Below are positions 43,001-53,796 of a stretch of DNA of 64,000 bases, piece after piece. This stretch comes from Iris pallida (lineage: Eukaryota; Streptophyta; Magnoliopsida; Asparagales; Iridaceae), in NCBI GenBank assembly GCA_029216955.1, contig JANAVB010044018.1, forward strand, positions 793,407 to 857,406. Reading direction: 5' to 3'. A program made the translations under genes and the position numbers. Each line of letters begins with the position of its first letter. Position 1 is the first letter of the stretch. The notes beneath the pieces are model-generated. The model was not told where the DNA came from. It saw only the letters and a list, made by a program, of their open reading frames with translations, and searched no databases.

Positions 43001-44236
43001 GGGGTGGTGTTGGCTGTGAACGTGGATGGATGGATGGATTGATGAAAGGAGGAAGGAGGAGGAGAGAATGAGGAGGGTGGTATTGTAGAGTAGTCGACGG
43101 CAGCGGAGGCTGGCCAGGGGCTCGGCCAGGGGAGTGTGGTGTTCAAGCTGGCCATGGAAGTGGGAGGCCGGGCCATGGGAGGAGAGGTCGTTGCTGTTGG
43201 TGTGTGTATTGTTTGTTTGAAAGGAAAGTTTATTAGAAGGTGAGAGAAAGAGGGATGATGATAATAAATGTGAGAGTAAGAGAGAGAGAAAAAGTTGTTC
43301 TCTCGTAGAATTTAGGGCCGGCCTATGGCTGCTAATGGGATGGAGGGAATTGGATGGCTAGGATTAAATGAGGGGAATCAAAGGCTAGGAATTAATTAGC
43401 TAAAAATTGGGTCATTCTAATGGGATTTAATTCAACAGAAATTTCCATTAAATATAGAAAATAGGTAGAAGAGTACTTGATATTTTTGGGGAAGAAAATA
43501 TGTGGGTGTCATGATGGAGGGTAGCACGAAGCTGGACTGGACTTGGTGGAGCCGGATTGGATCAAAACCGGACATTGTACAAAAATCGAATAAAAATAGG
43601 TGCTGATGATCATGGGTAAATAAGTAGCACATGGGTAGTAGGCTCAATATAGGCCATGTCCATAGTTGGGGCTGACAGGTTTTGGTCGACAGGGTACCCA
43701 CAAATCAAGTTGGAAAATAAATGTGACACCGTGGGGTGAAAAAAATTGGGTCACGTGTCAGGAAAGTTGTGCGAAGCAAATGGAGCACAAAATAGCGTGT
43801 CTGAGTGGGACACGAAGGTCATGGGTGACGAGCGTCTCGAGTAGATCATGCATGAGAAGTTGGTTTCAAGAAACTGACTGGTCTTGCACTCCCAAATTAA
43901 AAGTCACGGGAACATTCTAATAATGATCAAGGAAAAGAGTGGGAAAAATAATTAATAATCAAATGGTCTAATTCGACCCGAAGTTCTGCGAAGCAAAAAG
44001 AGCACAAGGGAACAAGTTTGAGTGGGACACTATATACCATCATGAAGGTAATCTTGTCCACTCCAAAACTCGTGAAGAAGATTTTCAGAGTTGAACATCC
44101 CTGACACTCCAAATATCAAAGGCATGGAAAAGCACACTTAAGAAAAAAAATAACAGAATAAATTATTTATCAAAACCAATCCATCAGAAAATAAAATAAA
44201 ATAAAAAAAATTAACCCAAAATTCAGGGTGCTCACA
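40014..44236 (-). repeat. LARD-like 5' LTR (minus sense), uninterrupted
   Basis: 4,223 bp, TGTCACGACC ... GTGCTCACA on the plus strand. Contains the 159-bp tandem array (41742-42218), a GC-rich block (about 42690-43000) and the empty Tat#2 site (GGTGGTGTTGGCTG near 43003-43016). A 179-codon minus-strand frame at 42637-43176 is Pro/Ser/Ala/Arg-rich and probably reflects GC content. Confidence 0.88.
41742..42218. repeat. 159-bp tandem repeats, second LTR copy
   Basis: Units start at 41742, 41900 and 42059, matching those at 7906-8382. Confidence 0.85.
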
Positions 44237-44241
44237 AGGTT

Positions 44242-45314
44242 GAAACGAATATCAAGGACATGACGGACATCTTTGAGAACAAGAACTGAATCCGTCTTGA
44301 TCCTCAAATGCACATCTACAATAGCAACCTCCATTGACACATCTTTGTTGTCTGTCTTCAACACATCACAGTCGCTTGTCGTATAAGTAGCAAATAATAC
44401 TCTATTATGAGATACGTGCAATAAAGTACCTGAGTCCATCAGTCAAGAATTATCATATAGGCGAGGTTCATGACAACCTCATCATCTATGATGATCACAT
44501 CGTCTCTATGAGCCAAGGCCATCGTTGTAATATTCTTTCTTTGCTTTCCTTTGTCGCCCTTCTTATCTCTCTTTCAAGTAAAACAGTTTCACTTGATGTG
44601 GCCCTTATTGCCATAACGATAACATTTTGTCCTCTTACTGACCTTGGAATTGTCCATGCTCTTGTCACTGCCATCACTCGGATCCTTGCTTTTGCCTCTT
44701 CAGCGGCTCTTTGAAACCAATGTCTCCGAGTGTGATGTGAATGAACTACCTTAAGAATCCTCCGTATCTCTTCATTCAGTAACCCGCTCTTGGCAAACTC
44801 CAAACTGACCATATCTTCTGGAGCAGAAGAGATCATAGAAACTCCTATGATTTCCTACGAGTCTGGCAATGTACATAGCAACAAAAGTCCCTAAACTTCG
44901 TTGTCGAATTGACAGCTATTTAGGATAGGTGGTCCACTACACCATGGAACTCACTCATGTGATCCATAATAGATGCACTATCTTTGTACCACAGACCCAT
45001 CATCATTCGGATAAGGAACAATTTATTTACCCCGGTCTTCTTTGCATACAGAGATTTTAGCTTATCCTACCGTGTCCTCGTATGCTCAATACTGGCAATA
45101 TGATTATATATGTTCTCATCAACGTACTGCCTTATATACCCATGTACCTATATATGTTCAAAATTTCAGTCCTCTTCGAATTTATCACTGGGCCTCTCAG
45201 ATGTAAATACTGACAAATGTAACTTTTGACAAATAGCAAATCATTCATCTTGCTCCTCCAATAGTGATAGTTGGTACCGTTCAGGTTTACCATGCGTATC
45301 GACTTTGCATCCAT
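44242..45314 (-). pseudogene. TNT/Tork-type copia gag and protease, decayed
   Basis: The gag start MDAKSIRMVNLNGTNYHYWRSKMNDLLFVK (written here only as landmarks: LNGTNYHYW, MNDLLFVKSY) at 45314, then frame breaks and stops. Recognisable pieces: LFLIRMMMGLWYKD, MDHMSEFHGVVDHL, a damaged zinc knuckle CYRYGNKGHIK near 44620 (second Cys now Tyr, one internal stop) and the protease LMDSGTLLHVSHNR at about 44440. LVLKDVRHVLDIRFNL leads into the LARD-like insertion at 44242. Confidence 0.75.
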
Positions 45315-45364
45315 CTCTAATTTCTGATTTGACTGTCAACTTCTGACATCTCTCTGAACCCAAA

Positions 45365-45376
45365 GCTCTGAAACCA
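45365..45376 (-). other. primer binding site of the TNT-type copia element
   Basis: Minus strand TGGTTTCAGAGC, the initiator-Met site with one mismatch, 3 nt from the LTR. Confidence 0.8.
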
Positions 45377-45379
45377 CTT

Positions 45380-46038
45380 TGTTGGGAATGAAGCACGAAA
45401 AACATTCCCCCAAACTAAAGAGCCTACGAGAGAATCGAACAAAAGTACACAAACCAAAAATGCCAAACATAAATCGTAGACACAAATATTTTTACTTGAA
45501 AAACTCAGATGAAAAAACTACGGGACGACCGGAGTCCAACCGTGAAGAACCCCTACTAATGGAATAAAGAGAATACACCCACTACAAGCTCCTTCCGATC
45601 CAAACGGATCACTATAACTCATTAGAATACAACAATGAAAATAGAAGACAACGAGAAATACCCAAAATTGATCTCCTCCTTCGAAACGGCCTCCAATCAT
45701 TCTTTCTCCTTTTCAAAGTTTCACAAGCACTTTGCCTCATTTTTCCCTCTTATCGCTCTGAGATATATTTTAGGGTAAGGACACACCTAGTATATATTGC
45801 CTCAAACCTACAACTAGTTGAGGTATTCTACTATATATAGTAATACCCAATCTAAATCATTGATGTATTCCTATTATATATAGAATTACTCAATCCGACT
45901 CCATTGAGATATTCCTACTACATATAGAAATACCCAATCCAAATCCATTAGAATATTTCTAATATATATAGGAATACACAATCAGATTTCTGGGTATTTT
46001 CCATATAGGTTGGGAACCCCACGTACCCATTCCAACCA
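45380..46038 (-). repeat. 5' LTR of the TNT-type copia element
   Basis: Plus strand starts TGTTGGGAATG; the outer end is probably CCATTCCAACCA near 46038, about 659 bp. Contains roughly four 52-bp tandem units (45820-45985) around TATTCCTAYTAYATATAG. The outer boundary is inferred because the second LTR is outside the window. Confidence 0.6.
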
Positions 46039-48383
46039 TTCTTAGTCGGTATGTTTGGTATATGACTCTTATAATTCATAAAATACATGAAATGAGTTGA
46101 TTCAGGAATGTTGACCACATGCAAACTTATCGTATTCCCGTCCCATCTCTTAAAATAATCATGCTCATATTACTACAATACATAAAATATGATACACATG
46201 TTACACAAATATAATGCACGTGAATACGAACAAATATATACTAGAAAGACCAACTCTTGTGCACAAATATAGTAGATGAAACAAAAACTAAAATGGAAAG
46301 TAAGAAAGCATGAGATAATATATGATGATAGTAGTAAGAGGTAGTAAGTAATTATTACTCCAAATGAATTAGAGAACAAAAAATTGACTAGAAATTCCCA
46401 AGGCAACCCACTTAGCTATCGCCCATAATTAGAAAAAGCATCCAAACAAGTACCCACGACCATTACAAACAATTTATGAAAATATGTTGGTTAACTTACT
46501 TAAATTACATGTCATATATTTGAAGGTTCTAGCTACTTTCTCGACAAGCTACTAGAAATTTTGGTTTTATATAGATTCAACCTAGTCTATAGTAGTGGGA
46601 TAGGTTATAGGTATGCTAAACATCACTAGAAAAATATTGGTTACACATTTTGAGATTAGTGGCCGTCGATACGCAAACTAAGACATAAAAAAGGTAAAAA
46701 TATTTTCTTAAAAAATGAATTGGTCATATTCAAAGTTCTTAATTATACAGAACCGCTCTAATTGACAGAATCACTAAGAGTTGTCACGATAAAAAGTTAT
46801 AATCAATTTTGACAAATTAAAGTAAACAAAAATACTATATTTTAAAATAGTAATATAAATTACTAATTTTGAAATTTTGTGGATGACATATTCAACCTAT
46901 GCCAATCATGGGAAAAATATGAAAATAAGATATTTGGATATAGGGTTTTGGGTTACAATCTATACATTACAACTACTCTAAATTATGGCCAACTTGGATA
47001 GAAAAACCATCATAATTAATCTCCTAAAGTAATGAAATTTGTGATTTTTGTTCTATATAGATAAATAAAAGTTTTAGGAATTTTTTTTATCATAACTAGA
47101 CTAGGGTTGGAAGTTATGTCATCTACCAGTTTGTATTAACTATATTAGCGGTCAGCCTAGTTTTTTATTTTTAGGAAATTACAATTGGTAGAATTTAATT
47201 TTGAAATTTTTATATATATAGATAATCGAATAGATATTCTTATAAAATTTACGCTAAGTTAAAGTTCTTTCTATAGAGAAAGTTTTGCCCTAGGAGATTT
47301 ACTCTAAAAAATAATATTACATGAGAATCAATTTTTAGAAAATATTAAATGAACTCCTAAATCTACCAAAAATATATATGAAATAATCGACAACATTAAG
47401 GAACTTACAAAAATATTTCGATCGAATTGAGTTGGGAGCTATGAGAAAATCACTCTGGAAGTTGGCCTAAGTCTGATTGAATTTCACCAAAGATCTCTCC
47501 AAAAAAAACCCTAAAGACTAAATCCTATATATAGATAAATGAGCAGCTAAGATTAAATATATTGGATGGATATATCACGAAGCACCATGTAGCATCACCA
47601 TGTGGCAGCACATGGTAGCTATTTTATAGGTAGAAACTTGGAAGTCTTAGTATAGGAACCTTACTTGAGGAGACAGTAAGTTAAGTATACCCATGGTCTA
47701 AAACCACAATATACCATTAGTATTAGAGAGGGTAACTCTTGGTATTAAGTATTCAAGCTAGATAGATGTGACTGAATAGTTAGAGTGAGTAACAGAGATA
47801 GGTAAGAAGTCTAGCTCTGTGGAACCGCAAATTGTCCTGCACGAGCATATGGAGACACCGGTAGGGCAGAGCCTTGGCGATAACGGTCGAGGAGGCCGAG
47901 GCTACAGGTGCTGTGCTAGTATGTTTGATTGATTCTGTTCTTTCCTTCCTTTCTAGCTATTGTTTTGTGTACTTTTTGTACCTTATAGATTGCCTTATGC
48001 TACAGAATGGTTAGTGTAGTTAGTAGAAGTCATGATTGTTGGAGTTTGACCATAGCAAAGATTTTGATGAATAGGTTATGACTGGCCGATAGGGAGAAGA
48101 GGAGCACCCTACCTTTGAGTAATGAAGTATTGTTCCTTTACATGTTTGAATAATTTCTATAACTAAGTGTTCTTGATTCTATTTGATCATGACTATATTC
48201 AACATTATCCTTAATCGTGCCAAGATTTGATTTGATTTTTTTCGACCGGGCCTATACGACGTTGACTTTGATTTTGATCGTGCTAGGAAGATTTTGACTA
48301 TATCCTTAATCATGCTTCGATCTCATTGCTGATCATACCTATCTTTAAATTTTGAGGAGAAAATTTTTCTAAGGGAGGAAGAT
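46039..48383. other. AT-rich region without recognised genes
   Basis: No domain-bearing ORF. The right end, 48340-48383, reads FEEKIFLREE in one plus frame and contains the purine run AAGGGAGGAAGAT, resembling the pol 3' end and polypurine tract of a gypsy element. The region is probably a decayed internal part of such an element. Confidence 0.45.
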
Positions 48384-49273
48384 TGTAACTACTACTTTTT
48401 CGGATTAGGGTTATTTTTGACCAAATTAAAATTTGCCAATAGTGTGCCATTTAGCAAGACAATTAAACCAAATTCAAAAATTAGAAATTCCTATTTAAGT
48501 TGGACCATAGTCATGGCTAATTAAGGTAAAAACATTAGATTAGAGCCAAACTGCTTAGTTCCCTTAAATACCTTCATAATACTAATTGTCATAAATGGTT
48601 TAGGGCTTGGCTAGACCCTATTTAAACCCCCACAACCCTTATATGGCAGTCACCACATAAACCTAGGGTTTTAATTCATTTCTTTCATTCCACACTCTCC
48701 CAAATTCTTTCCCTTCTTTCCCTTTGGTGTGCTAAGGACTTGGGGAGCTAATAGAAGCTTGGAGGAGGCTCTAACAAGGTTTTGGGAGCCACTTCTTCCT
48801 CCATCTTCCTTAAATTCGTGGGTCTTCGTGCAGGCTCTATTCCACATAGGTATAACCCTCTAAACTCTCATTTCTATAGTCAAATTTTACGTATTCATGT
48901 AGGGATCCTCTCTAATTGCTAGATCCAACCTTATAAGTGGTGAAATAGGTGTTAGAGGACATATTCCTAATAGTTCTATGGGTTAGAATGGTGTCATTTG
49001 GATAGTTACGAGATTATGACCACCAAGTATTTGATAAAAGTCCTCAAAGGGATTTTGTATCAAGTTTTGGGCTAGGGTTTGGTCCATGTGTCCTAACTAT
49101 GGCATCGAGGGTTGTGTCATGACATGGAGGGATGGTGAAGTGTGTCCACATGTCATGGAGCTTTTTGTATCATAACTATGACATATGTATCAATACATAT
49201 GGGCTTCATAGGATTTGTGCCTATATTTCATTTTGGGTGTCATGATGTTGTGCTTGTGGCATGTATGTGCACT

Positions 49274-49349
<76 letters not shown>

Positions 49350-51013
49350 AGGAATTTGGAATATACGTATATAGGAACATTGGTTATATGTATCATATAT
49401 ATACATGTGTATTGGAGAAACTGTCATAGGCATAGGGATGTAATCATGGGCATGTCACTTGGTGTGCAGTCTTTCCACTATGTGTTGGTGTATTGGATTT
49501 AGGGAGTGTCATGTGTGCAACATATGATAGTGAGTATCAGTTCAGTCTGTGTCATGTTGTGTCTTGGGGAGTGTATCCGATCGTGTAGGGCGGCAGGCTG
49601 ATGGCAGAATTTGTAAACTGTATATGTATTGGAAAAATATATTAAGTTATATAGATTGCATATAATGTCATATGAATTGGGGGAGCAATGAACTGTAACC
49701 TGTTATTGTTCTTAGCATGAGTCCACATGTTGGTTTGGAATAAATTATAAACAGGGCGAGTCCTGCCAGTGCTAGGAGCTAGCACTGCTAGGATACGGTA
49801 TTCACATGCCTGTGAGCTGCGTAGTATAGGAGTGTATGTAAGGGAATCATCTTTGTGTATATCCTGAACATGTATGTGAGTGTTTGGTAACATGGGGACT
49901 GAAGTATAGGAGTGTATCAGATATTTAGGTTCTATACGCAGTAGAAGCCTCACTTGTGTGAAGATATATGTGTGTGCAGGACTGATGGGAATAAGAACTC
50001 AGGTAGTGTTATACAGGAAAGCCCAGGTAGATAGGGTACCTGTGTAAGATTTGTGTGTGTTCACTTGGGTGTCAATGGGGGTCCAGTATCAGAGGGTAAA
50101 GCAACAGTTAGTAGAAAGGATAAGGTGCAATAGCAGCTATAGCAAACAAATATAGGTAGAAGTAAGGGGAGATGTGTAGTACAGTAGAAAAAATGATCGG
50201 GTATGAATGGTGGTAGGTACAAGTAAGAGGTAATATTGATATATAGGCAAGGATAATAGGATAGGATATTCACATGTACAACATAACATGAATTCCTATA
50301 GGCTAAGGTGAGTGGGCAGATACATGGTGTATCAGTTTAAAGTTAGGAGATGGGGTGCATGTGTTATTCTATGAGAGGGTTAAGCGAGGTGTAGGTCTGA
50401 ACATAGGGGCAGGGTTCAAGTTGTGTTTAGTATGTGTTATAGTACTACATGTGTGTGTGTCTGTGTGTTTGTGTGTGTGTATTTCTTTTGAAGGTGTGGG
50501 TTGATACACCATACATATGTGTGAATTGAGTGTCATATAGTAGTACATGTCTAGGAGTGTTTTGTGTGGAGTGTATAAGTTAATTAAGCAATAGGGTAGG
50601 GTAGTAGCACCTGTATAATAGGAGAACTAGTCCTATGTGAGGGACAGTAAAGTAGTTGGACTGATACCTTTGAGTATCAGTGAATTTAATGTCTGTGCAG
50701 GAAGTGGGCAAGTGAAGGCCTATCTTCTTATGGCCTAAGTTCTAGCATGTACCTGTATGGTGGTATAGGTAAGGTACAGGGGATCAAGGTCGGTCAGATG
50801 TAAGTGTCAAGGGGGAGCCAAGTGGCATGTGTGTCAGTGAAGTATCAAAGTTAGGTTAGAGCATGTAGGTGAGGGGCACCCATGTATGTGTCCCCACTGG
50901 GTAGCATGGCATAGTTTAACTCTTGAGTTGGGTATTAGGTGAGAGTAGTGTACAGTAGTGTGCATTGGGGAAACATTAGTGTATTGGTGCAGGTGACCTG
51001 TTAGTGGTGTGCA
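48384..51013 (+). repeat. probable gypsy 3' LTR (right end cut or unclear)
   Basis: Starts TGTAACTACTACTTTTT right after a polypurine tract and has a TATA-like TATTTAAA at 48619-48626 followed by a CT-rich leader. Holds a (TA)n run (49278-49345) and a GT-rich run (50449-50480). No ORF with a domain. The right boundary is where TGTAACGCCCC begins at 51014. Confidence 0.5.
49278..49345. repeat. (TA)n microsatellite
   Basis: About 34 uninterrupted TA dinucleotides. Confidence 0.98.
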
Positions 51014-51143
51014 TGTAACGCCCCAGTCCCATAATATGTTAGACTAAGTAAGTAGACATGCCAACTGCATACATACGAAGAATACTCCAATATATGGAAT
51101 CCCCGTACGTATATATAAGTAGTAAGAAATAATAATCACAGGC
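51014..51143 (-). repeat. diverged LTR relative of the LARD-like family, left piece
   Basis: TGTAACGCCCCAGTCC resembles the TGTCACGACCCGCACC end of the LARD-like LTR. The chromovirus inserted at 51143 (TSD CAGGC); the sequence continues at 59784. Confidence 0.5.
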
Positions 51144-53063
51144 TGTAATGCCCTGAATTCGTTGCGGAGCACGGTGCGGGCTAGCGGCCGAATGGCCGAG
51201 TCGGATGGGAATTGGGGAAACTTTACCAGGATCGCGGGATAATAAATTGAGATCCTTTCCTCGTTATGGATTGGACTCTTTTGAAATGATGCCCAAGATG
51301 CAGTGGCGCGCGTCTTGGGGGAAGAGTTCTATATAAGAGTCGCTTGCCCCGAGACCGTTGCCCTGCTGGTTTTCGATGTCGCTTTTGCTGTTGGCTTTTG
51401 TGTGCGTTTTCGTGATTGTTTTCGATGAATGTTTTCATGGATTTACTTTCACCGTCTACGCATTTCATATCGAATAACTGGGAGAAAGAGAAGAAGTATG
51501 CTGACCAGACGTTGGTGCCAATGCAGGTGCTAACGCGGTGAACCTCGGGTGACGTTGCGTGGAAGACCTCTTTCTCTCGGCAATTCACCAACAAGTGAGT
51601 GGCTTTGATCCTTCGACGATCCTTGATCTTCGCGCATAATAATGGTAGACTTGTTATTGCGTTCGGTGCTTAATAAAAGATGCCTAGTAATAATATGGGA
51701 AAGATAATGAAAGATAAATTATCACATAGCTAGGCTTATGTTGCAAATCGAATGATGCTCATATGCTATATGAATTGTTTAACAGGTGATGCAAAGACCC
51801 AAGTATTGGGCGGTAAGTATATCGGACTTCGGTTCGAAAGAATGGGTTAAACATGAATAGTCCCTTGGTTGGATGAACGAATATACGAGCCTATGGCTCA
51901 AGGCAAGTTGGTAAGATGGAAAGATGGGAAAATAGCAAGATGAAATGAGAACTACGAATATGTGTGGAAGATGCTATTATCATGCATGTCGTGTCTCTTA
52001 TTAGTTAAGTTGCATTGCATGCATGGTCATGGACAACTTGTATACAAGGTAGTTCCTCGAACGGTACTCCGAGGCCACGGAACCGATTCGGCCTAGGAGG
52101 AACGCCGTGCTGAAGTAGTAGCACAGTGCTGAAGTAGTAGCACGGTCTTTCGGGAACCTTCCGGATGGGCTAGCTACCCACCGATGAAGGGGAGCCGTCC
52201 GACCAAGATGTCCCAGATGGCGTGTAGTCAGTGACCTTCATATAGACAGGTGGCATAGCTAACATTGTCTTATGCAGGCAGAGTAAGTGGTATTCATAAA
52301 TATGTATAGGGATGGCTATCGACCGTGGGTAAGATTCACCAAATTGGTGATCAATATGAACTGCTTATGTTAGAACAACATGAATTGCTTATGTTTCTAA
52401 CATCACTGTATGCTCCTTATATTTCTCATCAAATATATGAATTGTTAATGGACCCTAAGGCAAGATAGAAAGAATACAAATCAATAGTGAACATTCATGT
52501 AATTTTACTACTGTTGATTTATGGTGAGATTGGTTACGGCCACTCACCAGTACATATGTGGCAATGTACTGACCCTCGTCTCCACAGGTGCCGGGAACCT
52601 AGTGGATAATTATAGACGCTGAAGGCTTGCTGTCCGACTCTTTAGAAGCTTCGTACATCTTGAAGTTTCCACTTGAAGAAGAAGGCATTTTGCTGAAGGT
52701 GGTTATTGCTGCATTATTAATAAAGGGATATGATGTATGGAACAAGTTGTATCTCATTTCAATATTTCTGCAATGTTGTAGCCAAGTTTGGCCTTTCATC
52801 TCGGCTGTTTGAGAGCCTTATGTTTATGCAATGTAATTTCAAAGATATCAATAAAGAACTTATTTCAGATCATATCTGTGTTGCCAAAACTTCTCTATCA
52901 TCCGCTGCGAATCTCTATTCAAAATGTCTCTTTTATAAAAGGAACACGAGCACGCCTTGTACAAGTACAATTCCAGACTTGTACGGCATCACGCCTTAGC
53001 GAGGACGAACGATTCGGCGTGAATCTAAGCGGAGGCGAACGATTCCCGAATCGGGGCGTGACA
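51144..53063 (+). repeat. 5' LTR of the chromovirus
   Basis: TGTAATGCCC ... GGGGCGTGACA. TATA box CTATATAAG at 51329-51337. Contains a doubled hairpin unit GTGCTGAAGTAGTAGCAC at about 52108-52143. Confidence 0.95.
51329..51337 (+). promoter_or_regulatory. TATA box of the chromovirus LTR
   Basis: CTATATAAG, 185 bp into the LTR, implying a short U3 and a long R-U5 of about 1.7 kb. Confidence 0.7.
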
Positions 53064-53066
53064 GTT

Positions 53067-53078
53067 TGGTATCAGAGC
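53067..53078 (+). other. primer binding site of the chromovirus
   Basis: TGGTATCAGAGC, perfect initiator-Met tRNA complement, 3 nt after the LTR. Confidence 0.97.
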
Positions 53079-53244
53079 ACGGCTTTACATCCTTAGGAAT
53101 TTCTTGGTTTTAAAGATTTCGAAAATGACACAAGCTTTATTGCTTCTCGAACAACTTTGGTTTTAAATGTCCCGAAATGAGATGTTCCATACAATAAGTC
53201 CATAAATATATTATGAGACTAACAAGCTCCTCTGTTTTGCAGAG

Positions 53245-53796
53245 ATGACAAAGGCGGGTACGACAAACAACGCGAGTAGCTCAAGGGTGGTAGCCTCAAC
53301 CGACCCTATGGAGAGGATGCTGGCTATGATGGAGAGCCAGCAGAGGCAGAACGTGAAGCAATTCGAGGCCCAACAAAAGCAGCTAGATACCCTGCAACAG
53401 TTGGTCCGATCAGTGGTGAACAATGGGGCTCAAGGCACTCCAGTCTCCCGAGAGAGCGAACTAGTGGAGGCAGAGGAACCCCCGACGGCTAAGAAGACCA
53501 CTGCTGTGGCCGACATTACAAAGTTTAAGAAGATCTGTAACAAAGAATTCAAAGGGACAGAGGAAGCCACCATTGCTATGGATTGGCTAGTTGAAGTGGA
53601 AGATCACCTGGAAGCTTTGGGTATTGTTGGATCAAAGAGGGTCTCGTGTGTGAAACTACTGCTGGTTTCCAATGCACACTACTGGTGGCAAAGTCAGAAA
53701 AGAATTCTAGCGGGAGTGAATGGAACAACGAAAATCACTTGGCTGATGTTCCGCGAGGCGTTTCTGGCTCAGTACTTCTCTTCGACTGAGCAGTGA
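53245..53796 (+). CDS. chromovirus gag, N-terminal part
   Basis: 183 codons from ATG (MTKAGTTNNASSS). A coiled-coil-like segment (MLAMMESQQRQNVKQFEAQQ) precedes the gag capsid core (FKGTEEATIAMDWLVEVEDHL, WWQSQKRILAG, FREAFLAQYF). Ends at TGA ([13 protein letters not shown]), probably from CGA; the frame continues without change at 53797. Full gag-pol would be about 1,540 residues. Confidence 0.9.
   Translation: MTKAGTTNNASSSRVVASTDPMERMLAMMESQQRQNVKQFEAQQKQLDTLQQLVRSVVNNGAQGTPVSRESELVEAEEPPTAKKTTAVADITKFKKICNKEFKGTEEATIAMDWLVEVEDHLEALGIVGSKRVSCVKLLLVSNAHYWWQSQKRILAGVNGTTKITWLMFREAFLAQYFSSTEQ

Larger units (their letters stand above)
6173..44236 (-). mobile_element. LARD-like long-LTR gypsy derivative (non-autonomous), containing Tat#2 and SIRE#1
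   Basis: Two long direct repeats, 6173-9173 plus 36092-37347 (about 4.25 kb once Tat#2 is removed) and 40014-44236 (4.22 kb), begin TGTCACGACC and end GGGTGCTCA(C/T)A on the plus strand. A perfect 5-bp duplication AGGTT flanks them (6168-6172, 44237-44241). The minus orientation is inferred from the right edge of the low-coordinate LTR: the minus strand at 37348-37385 reads CGAGGACGAAC, then AAGGTGGGTAGGATA, resembling the pol 3' end and polypurine tract of chromoviruses (the intact chromovirus here has TTTCGAGGACGAAAC at 57829-57843). The internal region has no pol. Confidence 0.8.
5360..46038 (-). mobile_element. TNT/Tork-type Ty1/copia element, split by the LARD-like insertion
   Basis: Two parts belong together: 44242-46038 (5' LTR, primer site, gag, protease) and 5360-6172 (protease end, GAG-pre-integrase, integrase). 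The coding sequence joins across the insertion: ...VRHVLDIRFNL at 44242 continues as NLVSIGRLDDEG from 6172, and AGGTT flanks the insertion on both sides (6168-6172 and 44237-44241). The 3' part with RT and RNase H is displaced beyond the left edge by SIRE#2 and Tat#1. Stops and frameshifts in gag show that it is old. Confidence 0.8.

Noticed and set aside
42637..43176. 179-codon minus-strand frame MARPPTSMAS...
   Set aside because: Low-complexity Pro/Ser/Ala/Arg text in the LTR; kept only as a question about the GC-rich block.
49142..49429. Frames with poly(Tyr-Ile) stretches (also 62333-62575)
   Set aside because: Translation of TA microsatellites.
51223..51594. 123-codon minus frame in the chromovirus LTR (duplicated at 57943-58362)
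   Set aside because: Present only because it is in the LTR; no domain and opposite to the LTR transcript.
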